The position numbers were made by a program, and so were the translations under genes. A DNA stretch of 64,000 nt from Gammaproteobacteria bacterium (GTDB lineage: Bacteria; Pseudomonadota; Gammaproteobacteria; JACKNK01), in NCBI GenBank assembly GCA_024234895.1, contig JACKNJ010000002.1:439001-503000 (forward strand), given 5' to 3'. The notes beneath the pieces are model-generated. The model saw only the letters and a program-made list of their open reading frames with translations. It was not told the origin of the DNA and made no database searches. Positions 49,951-60,230 of this stretch are shown here, piece by piece (position 1 is the first letter of the stretch; every line of letters begins with the position of its first letter).

Positions 49951-52445
49951 AGCAGCTCGCGATCGCCTGGCAGTTGCTGCGTCGCGACCTGCGCGCGGGT
50001 GAGGTGCGCGTGCTGGTATTGGCGCTGGCGGTCGCTGTCGCGGCGGTCGCCGGGGTCGGCTTCCTGACCAGCCGCGTCGATGCCGCGATGCAGCGGCAGG
50101 CCTCCGAACTGCTCGCCGCCGATGTGTCGGTGGAGGCGCCGCGTGAACTCCCGGCCGATTGGGACGAACTCGCCTCGGATGAGGGCCTGCGCCATGCGCG
50201 CATCGTGCGCTTCCCGACCGTGGTGTTCCACGATGGTCGCAGTCAGTTGGTGCAGGCCAAGGCCGTCACCGCCGACTATCCGCTGCGTGGCGAACTGCGC
50301 CATTCGGCGACACCGGACGGTGAGGAGGTCGTCAGCACCTCCGCGCCACCCGCCGGCGAGGTCTGGGTGGAGCGGCGGCTGCTCGACAGCCTCGGTCTGC
50401 GGGTCGGCGACAGCCTGCCGCTGGGGCGTGGTGAACTGCGTATCGCGCGGGTGCTGCGTTACGAACCGGATCGCGGCGCGGACATGTTTCAGATCGCCCC
50501 GCGCGTGTTGATGGCCTGGGCGGACCTCGACGCAACCGGTCTGCTGAACGCCTACAGCCGCGCCCGCTATCGCTTTCTGGCTGCTGGCGACGAAGCCGGG
50601 GTTGCCGCGTTCCGGGCGGTCTTGACGGATCGCCTGCAAGCCGGGCAGCGCCTGCTGGGCATCGAGGACGCGCGCCCCGAGTTCCGCTCCGCGCTGGAAC
50701 GCGCGCAACGTTTCCTCGGCCTCGCCGCGCTCGGCGCGGTGCTGCTGGCCGGCGCGGCGGTCGCGCTCGCCGCGCACCGTTATCGCGAACGGCAGAGCGA
50801 CATGGCGGCGCTGATGCGCTGTTTCGGCTCCCGCCAGAACGACATCCTGACGCTGTATCTGCTGCGTCTGTTTGGCATCGGGGCCGTTGCCGTGCTGATC
50901 GGGCTGGCGCTGGCCTGGCTCGCACAGGCGGTACTGGGCGAGGTGCTCGCGGGCCTGTTCGCGACCACCTTGCCACCGCCGTCCTGGCGAGGAGCTGGCG
51001 TCGGCGCGCTCACCGCCGTGGTCACGCTGGCCGGGTTCGCGCTGCCGTCCGTGCTGCGTCTGCGGCACGTGCCGCCGTTGCGGGTGCTGCGCCGCGATCT
51101 CGGTGCGCCGTCGGTGTCTACCTGGATGTTGCTCGCCAGCGCGGCCGCTGCGCTCGGTCTGCTGGTGCGCTGGCAGGCCGGAGAGTGGCAACTGGCTGGC
51201 TACGCGCTGCTCGGCCTGATCGGCACGGCGCTCGGCTTCGCGCTGCTGGCCTGGCTGCTGCTGTGGGCTGGTCGTGGGCTGCAACGCGGCGCGCCGGCAA
51301 CCGGCTGGTGGGCGCTGCGATTCGGGCTCGGTGCGCTGCAACGGCGGCGGGGACTCGCGGTATTGCAGATCGGCGCGTTCGCGACCGGCATGGCGGTGAT
51401 CCTGTTGCTGGCCGTGGTTCGCGTCGATCTGCTCGCGGCCTGGCGGGACACGGTCGCCGACGATGCGCCCAATCAGTTCCTGATCAATGTGCAGCCGGAG
51501 GAGGTGGAACCGCTGCGTGCGCTGCTGCGTGATGCCGGCATCGCCGATCCGCGCTTCTATCCGATGGTCCGCGCCCGCCTGACGCACCTCAACGACAAGC
51601 CGATCGACGAGATCGCGTTCGCCGAGGAGCGCGGCGAGCGTTTCGCGCACCGCGATCAGAATCTGTCCTACGCGGCGGAGTTCCCGCGCGCCAACCGGAT
51701 GCTGGGCGGCCTGTGGTGGGGGCCGGACGACGCCGGCCATCAGGTCTCGCTGGAGAAGCGCTTCGCCGACAGCCTGGGCATCGGCATCGGCGACAAGATG
51801 GAATTCGATATTGCCGGGACGCCGTTGCAGGCCCATGTGATGAGCCTGCGCGAGGTCGATTGGGACTCGTTCCAGGTGAACTTCTTCGTGCTCTTCAACC
51901 CCAAGGCGCTGGCCGACCAGCCGGGGACCTGGGTGACCAGCTTCCACCTGTCGGCCGCCGACCACATCACATTGCCGCGCCTGAACCGCGAGTTCCCGAC
52001 CGTGACCGCGATCGATGTCGGCGCCTTGATCGGCCAGGTGCGCACGCTGATCGACCGCGCGGTGCTGGCGGTGGAGGGCGTTTTCGGCTTCACCTTGATT
52101 GCCGCGCTGGTCGTGTTCCTGGCCGCGTTCCAGGCCGAGCGGGCGGACCGTGGCCGCGAGATCGCGCTGCTGCGCAGCTTCGGCGCGACCCGTGTGCAGG
52201 TGCGCCGCGCGGCCATGATCGAATTCCTGATGATCGGCGGCCTGTCCGGCCTGCTCGCCGCCGCCGCCGCGTGGGGCGCCGGCTGGCTGCTCGCCGCGCG
52301 CGTGTTCAATCTCGACTACGCGTTCAACGCCTGGATGTGGATCGCCGCACCACTGATCGGAGCGGCTCTGCTGAGCACGGCGGGCATGCTCAACGTCCGC
52401 CGCGTGCTCGCGGAGCCCCCGTTGCAGGGGCTCCAAGCAAGCTGA
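49947..52445 (+). CDS. ABC transporter permease YbbP-like
   Basis: An 832-residue FtsX-like permease with about ten membrane segments in two FtsX domains. An N-terminal helix (about 14-34) precedes a large periplasmic domain (about 35-235). The helix-turn pattern ERQSDMAALMRCFGSRQNDI and the C-terminal RGREIALLRSFGATRVQVRRA coupling segments are clear. It works with the YbbA-like ATPase. It converges on gatA with a single base between stops. Confidence 0.93.
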   Translation: MKQLAIAWQLLRRDLRAGEVRVLVLALAVAVAAVAGVGFLTSRVDAAMQRQASELLAADVSVEAPRELPADWDELASDEGLRHARIVRFPTVVFHDGRSQLVQAKAVTADYPLRGELRHSATPDGEEVVSTSAPPAGEVWVERRLLDSLGLRVGDSLPLGRGELRIARVLRYEPDRGADMFQIAPRVLMAWADLDATGLLNAYSRARYRFLAAGDEAGVAAFRAVLTDRLQAGQRLLGIEDARPEFRSALERAQRFLGLAALGAVLLAGAAVALAAHRYRERQSDMAALMRCFGSRQNDILTLYLLRLFGIGAVAVLIGLALAWLAQAVLGEVLAGLFATTLPPPSWRGAGVGALTAVVTLAGFALPSVLRLRHVPPLRVLRRDLGAPSVSTWMLLASAAAALGLLVRWQAGEWQLAGYALLGLIGTALGFALLAWLLLWAGRGLQRGAPATGWWALRFGLGALQRRRGLAVLQIGAFATGMAVILLLAVVRVDLLAAWRDTVADDAPNQFLINVQPEEVEPLRALLRDAGIADPRFYPMVRARLTHLNDKPIDEIAFAEERGERFAHRDQNLSYAAEFPRANRMLGGLWWGPDDAGHQVSLEKRFADSLGIGIGDKMEFDIAGTPLQAHVMSLREVDWDSFQVNFFVLFNPKALADQPGTWVTSFHLSAADHITLPRLNREFPTVTAIDVGALIGQVRTLIDRAVLAVEGVFGFTLIAALVVFLAAFQAERADRGREIALLRSFGATRVQVRRAAMIEFLMIGGLSGLLAAAAAWGAGWLLAARVFNLDYAFNAWMWIAAPLIGAALLSTAGMLNVRRVLAEPPLQGLQAS

Positions 52446-52446
52446 A

Positions 52447-53904
52447 TCAGAATCCGGCGGGCGCTCGGGTGTGCCAGTCCGTCGCCATCTGAAAGCGGTG
52501 CGCGACGTTGAGCAGGCGGGCTTCGTCGAAGTAGTTGCCAATCAGTTGCAGACCGACCGGCAGGCCGTCGGCGAAGCCGGCGGGGATCGACATGCCCGGT
52601 ACGCCGGCGAGGTTGACGGCGATGGTGTCGATGTCGGACAGGTACATGCTGACCGGGTCGTCGGACTTCTCGCCGAGCTTGAAGGCGGTCGACGGGGTGG
52701 TCGGCGCGGCGATCACGTCGACCTGTTCGAAGGCGCGCTTGAAGTCGTCGGCGATCAGGCGGCGAAGCTGCTGGGCCTTCAGGTAGTAGGCGTCGTAGTA
52801 GCCGGCGGAGAGCGCGTAGGTGCCGATCATGATGCGGCGCTTGACCTCGTCGCCGAAGCCTTCGCCGCGCGAGCGTTCGTACAGATCCTTGAGGTCTTTC
52901 GGGTCGGCGACGCGATGGCCGAAGCGCACGCCGTCCATGCGCGACAGGTTCGAGGAACATTCCGCCGGCGCGACCACGTAGTAGACCGGTACCGACAGGC
53001 CGCTGTTGGGCAGGCTGATCTCGACCAGTTCGGCGCCCAGCGATTCGTAGACCTTGAGTGCCTCGCGCAAGGTCGAGTCGACGCCGGCGTCCAGACCCTC
53101 GGCGAAGTATTCCTTGGGCAGGCCGATCTTCAGGCCCTTGATGTCGGCGCCGAGGCCGGCGGTGTAGTCGGGGACTTCGCGGTCGACGGAGGTCGAATCG
53201 CGGCGGTCGAAGCCGGCCATGCCGCCGAGCAGCAGGCCGCAGTCCTCGGCGGTTTGCGCGAACATGCCGCCCTGATCCAGCGAGGAGGCGAACGCGATCA
53301 TGCCGTAGCGCGAGACGCGCCCGTAGGTCGGCTTGAGGCCGCTGATGCCGCACAGCGCGGCGGGCTGGCGGATCGAGCCGCCGGTGTCGGTGCCGGTCGC
53401 GGCCGGGGCGAGGCGGGCGGCGACGGCGGCGGCGGAACCGCCCGAGGAACCGCCGGGGACGCGCTCGGTGTCCCAGGGGTTGCGGACCGGGCCGTAGAAG
53501 CTGGTCTCGTTGGACGAGCCCATCGCGAACTCGTCCATGTTGGTCTTGCCCAGCGTGACGATGCCGGCGGCGTCGAGTTTCTCGACCACGGTGGCGTCAT
53601 ACGGCGCGATGAACTTGTCGAGCATCTTCGACGCGCAGGAGGTGCGCACGCCGTTGGTGCAGAAGATGTCCTTGTGTGCGATCGGCACGCCGAGCAGCGG
53701 GCCGGTCTCGCCGGCGGCGATGCGCGCGTCGGCGGCGCGGGCCTGGTCGAGGGCGCGCTCGCCGGTCACGGTGATGAAGCTGTTGAGCGTGCCGTCGTGG
53801 GCCGCGATGCGGTCGAGGAAATGCTGGGTCAGTTCCTCGCTGCTGTATTCACGGGCGCGGAGGCCGGCGGCGAGTTCGGCGAGGGTCTTTTCGTGCAGGG
53901 ACAT
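52447..53904 (-). CDS. gatA: Glutamyl-tRNA(Gln) amidotransferase subunit A
   Basis: 485 residues of the amidase signature family. The catalytic Lys is in IAHKDIF and the Ser-Ser pair in PGGSSGGSAAAVA and TDTGGSIRQPAA. It releases ammonia from glutamine for transamidation of Glu-tRNA(Gln) or Asp-tRNA(Asn). It is separated from gatC by a palindromic repeat. gatB, usually the next gene, is not present in the window. Confidence 0.97.
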   Translation of the reverse strand: MSLHEKTLAELAAGLRAREYSSEELTQHFLDRIAAHDGTLNSFITVTGERALDQARAADARIAAGETGPLLGVPIAHKDIFCTNGVRTSCASKMLDKFIAPYDATVVEKLDAAGIVTLGKTNMDEFAMGSSNETSFYGPVRNPWDTERVPGGSSGGSAAAVAARLAPAATGTDTGGSIRQPAALCGISGLKPTYGRVSRYGMIAFASSLDQGGMFAQTAEDCGLLLGGMAGFDRRDSTSVDREVPDYTAGLGADIKGLKIGLPKEYFAEGLDAGVDSTLREALKVYESLGAELVEISLPNSGLSVPVYYVVAPAECSSNLSRMDGVRFGHRVADPKDLKDLYERSRGEGFGDEVKRRIMIGTYALSAGYYDAYYLKAQQLRRLIADDFKRAFEQVDVIAAPTTPSTAFKLGEKSDDPVSMYLSDIDTIAVNLAGVPGMSIPAGFADGLPVGLQLIGNYFDEARLLNVAHRFQMATDWHTRAPAGF

Positions 53905-53935
53905 GGATTTGATTCGATGAAAGTGGGGTGGGGCT

Positions 53936-53992
53936 GGCTTCGACTCCGCTCAGCCAGCGGTCAGCGTTCGTTGGCTGAGCGGAGCCGAAGCC
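53936..53992. repeat. Palindromic element between gatA and gatC
   Basis: GGCTTCGACTCCGCTCAGCCA (53936-53956) pairs with TGGCTGAGCGGAGCCGAAGCC (53972-53992), one mismatch. The same GGCTTCGACTCCGCTCAGCCAGCGG sequence lies in the element near 39890. Confidence 0.75.
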
Positions 53993-54017
53993 ATCGCTCG
54001 AAGCCAGTGACCACGTC

Positions 54018-54305
54018 TCATTCGATGACTTTGGGCACCAGGTACAGCCCGGCCTCGGTCTGCGGCGCGATGCTCTGGAAGTGCTCGCGGTCGTCGGTCT
54101 CGGTGACCTCGTCGGGGCGCAGGCGCTGCACCGCATCGAGCGGGTGCGCCATCGGGCTGACGCCGGTGGTGTCGATGGCGCTCATCTGTTCGACCAGGTC
54201 GAGAATCTCGGACAACTGGCTGGCGTAGCCGGGCACATCCGCTTCTTCGATGCGCAGGCGGGCCAGATGGGCGATTTTGTTGACGTCTTTGGCGTCCAGA
54301 GACAT
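54018..54305 (-). CDS. gatC: Glutamyl-tRNA(Gln) amidotransferase subunit C
   Basis: A 95-residue small subunit starting MSLDAKDVNKIAHLARLRIE, with the conserved SPMAHPLDAVQRLRPDEVTE end. It stabilises GatA-GatB. ATG 54305 is the start; the longer open frame upstream is antisense to mreB. It is the first gene of a split gatC-gatA unit. Confidence 0.96.
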   Translation of the reverse strand: MSLDAKDVNKIAHLARLRIEEADVPGYASQLSEILDLVEQMSAIDTTGVSPMAHPLDAVQRLRPDEVTETDDREHFQSIAPQTEAGLYLVPKVIE

Positions 54306-54363
54306 GCGGAAGGTCCCGGTTTGCAGGTCGGAAAAGGCGTTGCAAGTTACCACAGTTGCTACC

Positions 54364-54392
54364 TTGCCCAAAGCAGACCCCATTGCTAGAGT
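54364..54392 (+). promoter_or_regulatory. Weak candidate promoter for mreB
   Basis: TTGCCC (54364-54369) and TAGAGT (54387-54392) are 17 bases apart in the 204-base gap between divergent gatC and mreB. Match to consensus is poor, and the mreB leader would be about 110 bases. Confidence 0.25.
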
Positions 54393-54509
54393 ACCGGCGA
54401 TTTCCCGCCCTTGGCCCGCATGACTGGGCCGCTTCCGGCGCCTTCCCCTCTTGGGCTTCCGGGTCGTCAGCCATTCAGGCGACCCACCCGACCAGCAGCG
54501 ATCACATCG

Positions 54510-55553
<1,044 letters not shown>

Positions 55554-55686
55554 GGATTCCCGAATCCGCACCCACCCCGGCCCGCGCCATGGATATTGCG
55601 GACGCCGGGATCCCCCTCCGCACGGATGTTTCGCCGCGCAAGCGTCGCTTTTTGAACCAGACCTGGTCGGAGCCGTCGAATAGGCG

Positions 55687-56709
55687 ATGAGCGGCGACAC
55701 CAACTCACTCTTCCTGCACGGCCCGTCGGCGCTGGTGCGCCTGATCCTGCTCGGCCTGCTGTCGATCGTGCTGATGACCGCGGATCACCGCCTGAACTAT
55801 CTCGGTGCGGTGCGTTCGACGCTGGCGCTGGTCGTGTACCCGTTGCAGATCGTCGCCGCGTTCCCGCCGCGCGCGTGGGATTGGGTCGGCGAGACCTTCG
55901 CCAGCCGTGACCAGTTGCTCGCGGAAAACGAACGCCTGCGCACCTCGCACCTGCTGCTGGAGGTGCGCATGCAGCGCCATGCGGCGCTGGAGGCGGAAAA
56001 CCAGCGCCTGCGGGAATTGCTCGGCTCCACCACCCAGGTCAGCGGGCGCATGCTGATCTCCGAACTGATGTCGGTGGATCTGGACCCGTACCGCCACGAG
56101 GTGCTGGTCAACAAGGGCTCCCAGGACGGCGTGTTCGAGGGTCAGCCGGTGCTCGATGCACTCGGTGTGATGGGCCAGGTGGTGCGGGTCACGCCGTTGA
56201 ACTCGACGGTCTTGATGATCACCGACCCCAGCCATGCGCTGCCGGTGCAGATAAACCGCACCGGCGAACGGACCGTCGCGGTCGGCACCGGCGACCTGCG
56301 TCTGCTGCGCCTGCCGTATCTGCCCAACAATGTCGATTTGCGCGAGGGCGATCTGCTGGTCACCTCCGGGCTCGGCGATCGCTTCCCGGCGGGCTATCCG
56401 GTCGCCGTCATCAACGCCATCAGCCACGATCCGGGCGAGCCCTTCGCGCGCGTGACGGCCTTGCCGACGGCGCACCTCGCGCGGATCCGCGAAGCCTTGT
56501 TGCTGTGGCCGACGAGCCGCAAGAACACGGCGGTCGTGGTGCCTGCCGACGCGGTCGCCGAGGGCGCCGACCAGCCCATCGTTGCGGATGTCACCACCGC
56601 CCAACCTGCCCAACCCGCCGAACCCGCCGAATCCGTCACTCCGGCGACCGCGCCCCAGTCCGCGACCACGCCCGATGCCGCCGCCGAAACCGACGGGGAG
56701 GGCCGCTGA
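55687..56709 (+). CDS. mreC: Rod shape-determining protein MreC
   Basis: 340 residues. A membrane helix (about 15-35) is followed by a coiled coil (about 70-110) and the periplasmic beta domains with VNKGSQDGVFEGQPVLDALG and LLVTSGLGDRFPAGYPVA. The Ala/Pro/Thr-rich tail (about 295-340) is long. It regulates PBP2 activity. The TGA overlaps the mreD start (TGATG). Confidence 0.96.
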   Translation: MSGDTNSLFLHGPSALVRLILLGLLSIVLMTADHRLNYLGAVRSTLALVVYPLQIVAAFPPRAWDWVGETFASRDQLLAENERLRTSHLLLEVRMQRHAALEAENQRLRELLGSTTQVSGRMLISELMSVDLDPYRHEVLVNKGSQDGVFEGQPVLDALGVMGQVVRVTPLNSTVLMITDPSHALPVQINRTGERTVAVGTGDLRLLRLPYLPNNVDLREGDLLVTSGLGDRFPAGYPVAVINAISHDPGEPFARVTALPTAHLARIREALLLWPTSRKNTAVVVPADAVAEGADQPIVADVTTAQPAQPAEPAESVTPATAPQSATTPDAAAETDGEGR

Positions 56710-57197
56710 TGGCCCGCGTGCACCGTAACAACCGCTGGCTGGTCTGGCTGAGTTTCGCGCTGGCAATGGTGTTCTCGATCATGCCGTTGCCCGGGAGCTT
56801 CGCCTGGTGGCGACCGGAATGGCCGGCGCTGGTGCTGGTGTTCTGGGCCATGACCCAGCCGCGCAGTTACGGCGTCGGCGTGGGCTGGCTGCTGGGCTTG
56901 CTGGTGGATGTGGCGCGCGGCGCACTGCTCGGCCAGTACGCCCTGGGTTACGCGCTGATCGCGTTCATCACGGTCACGCTGTATCGCCGCATCCGCGTGT
57001 TCCCGGTCTGGCAGCAGGCCTTCGTGGTGATGACCATGATCGTGCTGCACCTGTCGCTGTCGATGTGGGTGCGCGGCGTGTCCGGCGAGGACGTCGGCGG
57101 CTGGCGCTATTGGGGGCCGGCGGTATCCAGCCTGATCGTCTGGCCGTTCATCTACCTGTTCCTGCGCCGTCTCTCCGACCTCTACAAGGTCGCCTGA
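56709..57197 (+). CDS. mreD: Rod shape-determining protein MreD
   Basis: A 162-residue membrane protein with about five helices. It has the family pattern WWRPEWPALVLVFWAMTQP and GVGWLLGLLVDVARGALLGQ. ATG 56709 overlaps the mreC stop; the upstream in-frame stretch is not used. mrdA begins nine bases after it. Confidence 0.95.
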   Translation: MARVHRNNRWLVWLSFALAMVFSIMPLPGSFAWWRPEWPALVLVFWAMTQPRSYGVGVGWLLGLLVDVARGALLGQYALGYALIAFITVTLYRRIRVFPVWQQAFVVMTMIVLHLSLSMWVRGVSGEDVGGWRYWGPAVSSLIVWPFIYLFLRRLSDLYKVA

Positions 57198-57206
57198 CAT
57201 TCATCC

Positions 57207-59093
57207 ATGATGAATCGCGTCGCGCTCAATGATCATCTGCGCGAGATTCGTCTGTTTCGCGGGCGGGTCATCGTCGCGGTCGGGTTCTTCGCGCTCCTGA
57301 TCGTGGCGCTGATCGCGCGGCTTTACTGGTTGCAGGTCGCGCAGCACACGCATTTTCGTACCTTGTCGGAAGACAACCGCGTGAAGATCTATCCGGTGCC
57401 GCCGACGCGCGGCCTGATCTTCGACCGCAACGGCACCGTGCTGGCCGGCAACCTGCCTTCGTACGCCTTGGAGATCACCCGCGAACAGGTCGACGACCTC
57501 GATGCCACGCTGGCCGCGCTCGCCGAGGTGGTGGCGATATCCGACGCCGATCTGCGCCGCTTCCAGCGCCTGCGCTGGCGCAAGCGCGCCTTCGAGGGCA
57601 CGCCGCTGCGGCTGCGCCTGAGCGAGGAGGAGGTCGCGCGCATGGCGGTCAACCGGCACCGCTTCCCGGGGGTCGAGATCACCGCCGGTCTGACCCGGCA
57701 TTACCCGCAGGGCGGGCCGGTCGCGCACGTGGTCGGCTACGTCGGGCGCATCAATGAGCGCGAGCTGGAACGCATCGATGAGGCCAATTACGCCGGCACC
57801 AACTACATCGGCAAGATCGGCGTCGAACTCACCTACGAGGACGTGCTGCACGGCTCGGTCGGCTACCGGCGCGCGGAGGTCAACGCGCTCGGGCGGGTGG
57901 TCCGCGATCTGGACGTGACCCCGCCCAGCCCAGGCCTGAATCTGTATCTGACCCTCGACCATCGCCTGCAACACGCGGCGGAGCTGGCACTGGACGGTCG
58001 GACCGGCGCGGTGGTCGCCATCGATCCGAACAACGGCGAGGTGCTGGCGATGGTCAGCAACCCCGGCTTCGACCCCAATCTGTTCGTCAACGGCATCAGC
58101 GGCAAGGCGTATTCGGAGCTGCGCGACGACCCGGATCGCCCGCTGTTCAACCGCGTTCTGCGCGGTCAGTACCCGCCCGGTTCCACGGTCAAACCGTTCT
58201 ATGCCCTGGCGGGCATGGAGTACGGGGCGGTCAGCGCCGACCACCGGGTGTTCTGCCCTGGCTACTACACCTTGCCGACCGACAAGGAGCACCGTTACCG
58301 CGACTGGAAGAAGACCGGGCACGGCTGGACGGACATGAACAAGTCCGTGGTGCAGTCCTGCGACGTCTATTACTACGAACTGGCGGTCAAGCTGGGTATC
58401 GATCGCTTGAAGGAATTCATGGACCGTTTCGGTTTCGGGCGTCTGACCGAGGTCGACATCGACGGTGAACTCGGTGGCCTGATGCCCTCGCAGGAATGGA
58501 AACGCCGCGCCAAGGGGCAGGCCTGGTATCCGGGCGAGACCGTCATCACCGGCATCGGCCAGGGCTTCACGCTGGTCACGCCGTTGCAGCTCGCGGCGGC
58601 GACCGCGACCCTGGCGAATCGGGGTATCGGCTGGAAGCCGCATGTGGTCAGCGCCGAGGAGAATCCGATCACCGGCGAGGTCGTGGTCATCGACCCGCAG
58701 GGCTTGCCGCCGGTGCCGCGCGTCGCCGAGCGCAACTGGGACCTTGCCCTCAAGGCCATGCACGACGTGGTCAACACGCCTTCGGGCACCGCGCGCCGCA
58801 TCTCCGAGGGGGCTCCGTTCAAGATCGCCGGCAAGACCGGGACCGCGCAGGTGTTCACGGTGGGTCAGGAAGAGGAGTACAAGGAGGACGAGGTCCACCA
58901 CAAGCTGCGCGATCATGCCCTGTTCATGGCGTATGCACCGTTCGATGACCCCCAGATCGCGGTCGCCGTCGTGGTCGAGAATGGGGGTCACGGTGGTTCC
59001 GCCGCCGCGCCGGTCGCCCGCGCGGTGTTCGATGCCTTTGCCGCCTCGCAGGTGGCTCCCCAGCCTGTCAAGACCGGAGATACGGCCCAATGA
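57207..59093 (+). CDS. mrdA: Penicillin-binding protein 2
   Basis: A 628-residue monofunctional transpeptidase of the elongasome. An N-terminal membrane anchor (about 23-45) and pedestal domain precede the catalytic motifs PPGSTVKPF (SxxK), SCDVYYYELA (SxD) and IAGKTGTAQV (KTG). It pairs with RodA, whose gene overlaps it by four bases. ATG 57207 or 57210 could start. Confidence 0.97.
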   Translation: MMNRVALNDHLREIRLFRGRVIVAVGFFALLIVALIARLYWLQVAQHTHFRTLSEDNRVKIYPVPPTRGLIFDRNGTVLAGNLPSYALEITREQVDDLDATLAALAEVVAISDADLRRFQRLRWRKRAFEGTPLRLRLSEEEVARMAVNRHRFPGVEITAGLTRHYPQGGPVAHVVGYVGRINERELERIDEANYAGTNYIGKIGVELTYEDVLHGSVGYRRAEVNALGRVVRDLDVTPPSPGLNLYLTLDHRLQHAAELALDGRTGAVVAIDPNNGEVLAMVSNPGFDPNLFVNGISGKAYSELRDDPDRPLFNRVLRGQYPPGSTVKPFYALAGMEYGAVSADHRVFCPGYYTLPTDKEHRYRDWKKTGHGWTDMNKSVVQSCDVYYYELAVKLGIDRLKEFMDRFGFGRLTEVDIDGELGGLMPSQEWKRRAKGQAWYPGETVITGIGQGFTLVTPLQLAAATATLANRGIGWKPHVVSAEENPITGEVVVIDPQGLPPVPRVAERNWDLALKAMHDVVNTPSGTARRISEGAPFKIAGKTGTAQVFTVGQEEEYKEDEVHHKLRDHALFMAYAPFDDPQIAVAVVVENGGHGGSAAAPVARAVFDAFAASQVAPQPVKTGDTAQ

Positions 59094-60229
59094 AGTCGCT
59101 CGGCATTCCCCTGAGTGGCGTTGCCTCCTCGCCGGGTCAGCGACGCGGCCTGCTCGCCCGCCTGCACCTCGATGGGCCGCTGCTGCTCGGCCTGTTCGTG
59201 CTGGGTGGCCTGGGCATGGCGGTGCTGTTCAGCGCGGGGGGCGGGCACGTCGAGCTGGTCGTGCGCCAGCTGGTGCGCATCGGCCTGGCGGTCACGGTGA
59301 TGGTGTTGCTCGCGCAGATTCCGCCGCGTCGCCTCTATGAATGGGCGCCGTGGCTGTTCGTCGCCGGGACGGGGCTGCTGGTCGCGGTGCTCGCCTTCGG
59401 TGACATCGGCAAGGGCGCGCAGCGCTGGCTCGATCTCGGCTTCGTGCGCTTCCAGCCGTCCGAGGCGATGAAGCTGGCGGTACCGATGATGGTGGCCCGC
59501 CATCTCGCGCGGAAGCCGCTGCCGCCCGGGTTCTGGCGCCTGCTCGGCGGCATCCTGATCCTGGTCGTGCCAACCCTGCTGATCGCCAAGCAGCCGGACC
59601 TGGGCACCTCGATCCTGATCGCCAGTTCCGGCTTCTTCGTGCTGTTCCTCGGCGGCATGAGCTGGCGCCTGCTCGGCGGCGCGACCGTGCTCGCCGTGCC
59701 CGGTTTGTGGGTGCTGTGGGAATACGGCATGAAGGAATACCAGCGGCAGCGCGTGCTGACCTTCCTGAACCCGCAGGAGGACCCGCTGGGTTCCGGCTAT
59801 CACATCATCCAGTCGACCATCGCGATCGGCTCCGGCGGCGTCTACGGCAAGGGCTGGCTGAACGGCACGCAGGCCCATCTCGACTTCCTGCCGGAGCGTT
59901 CCACCGACTTCATCTTCGCGGTGTTCGGCGAGGAGTTCGGGCTGATCGGCGCGCTGATCCTCTTGTTGCTGTATGTGCTCATCGTCGGTCGCGGCCTGTA
60001 TATCGCGGCGCTCGCGCAGGACAGCTTCTCGCGCCTGTTGGCGGGGAGTATTTCGCTGACTTTCCTGGTCTATCTGCTCGTCAACACCGGCATGGTGTCC
60101 GGCCTGCTGCCGGTCGTCGGCGTGCCCCTTCCCCTCGTCAGTTATGGGGGCACCTCGCTGGTGACCCTCATGGCCGGCTTCGGTATTCTGATGTCCATCC
60201 ACACCCATCGCAGACTGTTGCCCACCTGA
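59090..60229 (+). CDS. rodA: Peptidoglycan glycosyltransferase RodA
   Basis: A 379-residue SEDS polymerase with ten membrane helices. Conserved blocks are RWLDLGFVRFQPSEAMKLA, KQPDLGTSIL, GSGGVYGKGWLNGTQ, LPERSTDFIFAVFGEEFG and PLPLVSYGGTSLV. It polymerises lipid II with PBP2. It starts within the mrdA end (ATGA). Confidence 0.97.
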   Translation: MKSLGIPLSGVASSPGQRRGLLARLHLDGPLLLGLFVLGGLGMAVLFSAGGGHVELVVRQLVRIGLAVTVMVLLAQIPPRRLYEWAPWLFVAGTGLLVAVLAFGDIGKGAQRWLDLGFVRFQPSEAMKLAVPMMVARHLARKPLPPGFWRLLGGILILVVPTLLIAKQPDLGTSILIASSGFFVLFLGGMSWRLLGGATVLAVPGLWVLWEYGMKEYQRQRVLTFLNPQEDPLGSGYHIIQSTIAIGSGGVYGKGWLNGTQAHLDFLPERSTDFIFAVFGEEFGLIGALILLLLYVLIVGRGLYIAALAQDSFSRLLAGSISLTFLVYLLVNTGMVSGLLPVVGVPLPLVSYGGTSLVTLMAGFGILMSIHTHRRLLPT

Positions 60230-60230
60230 T

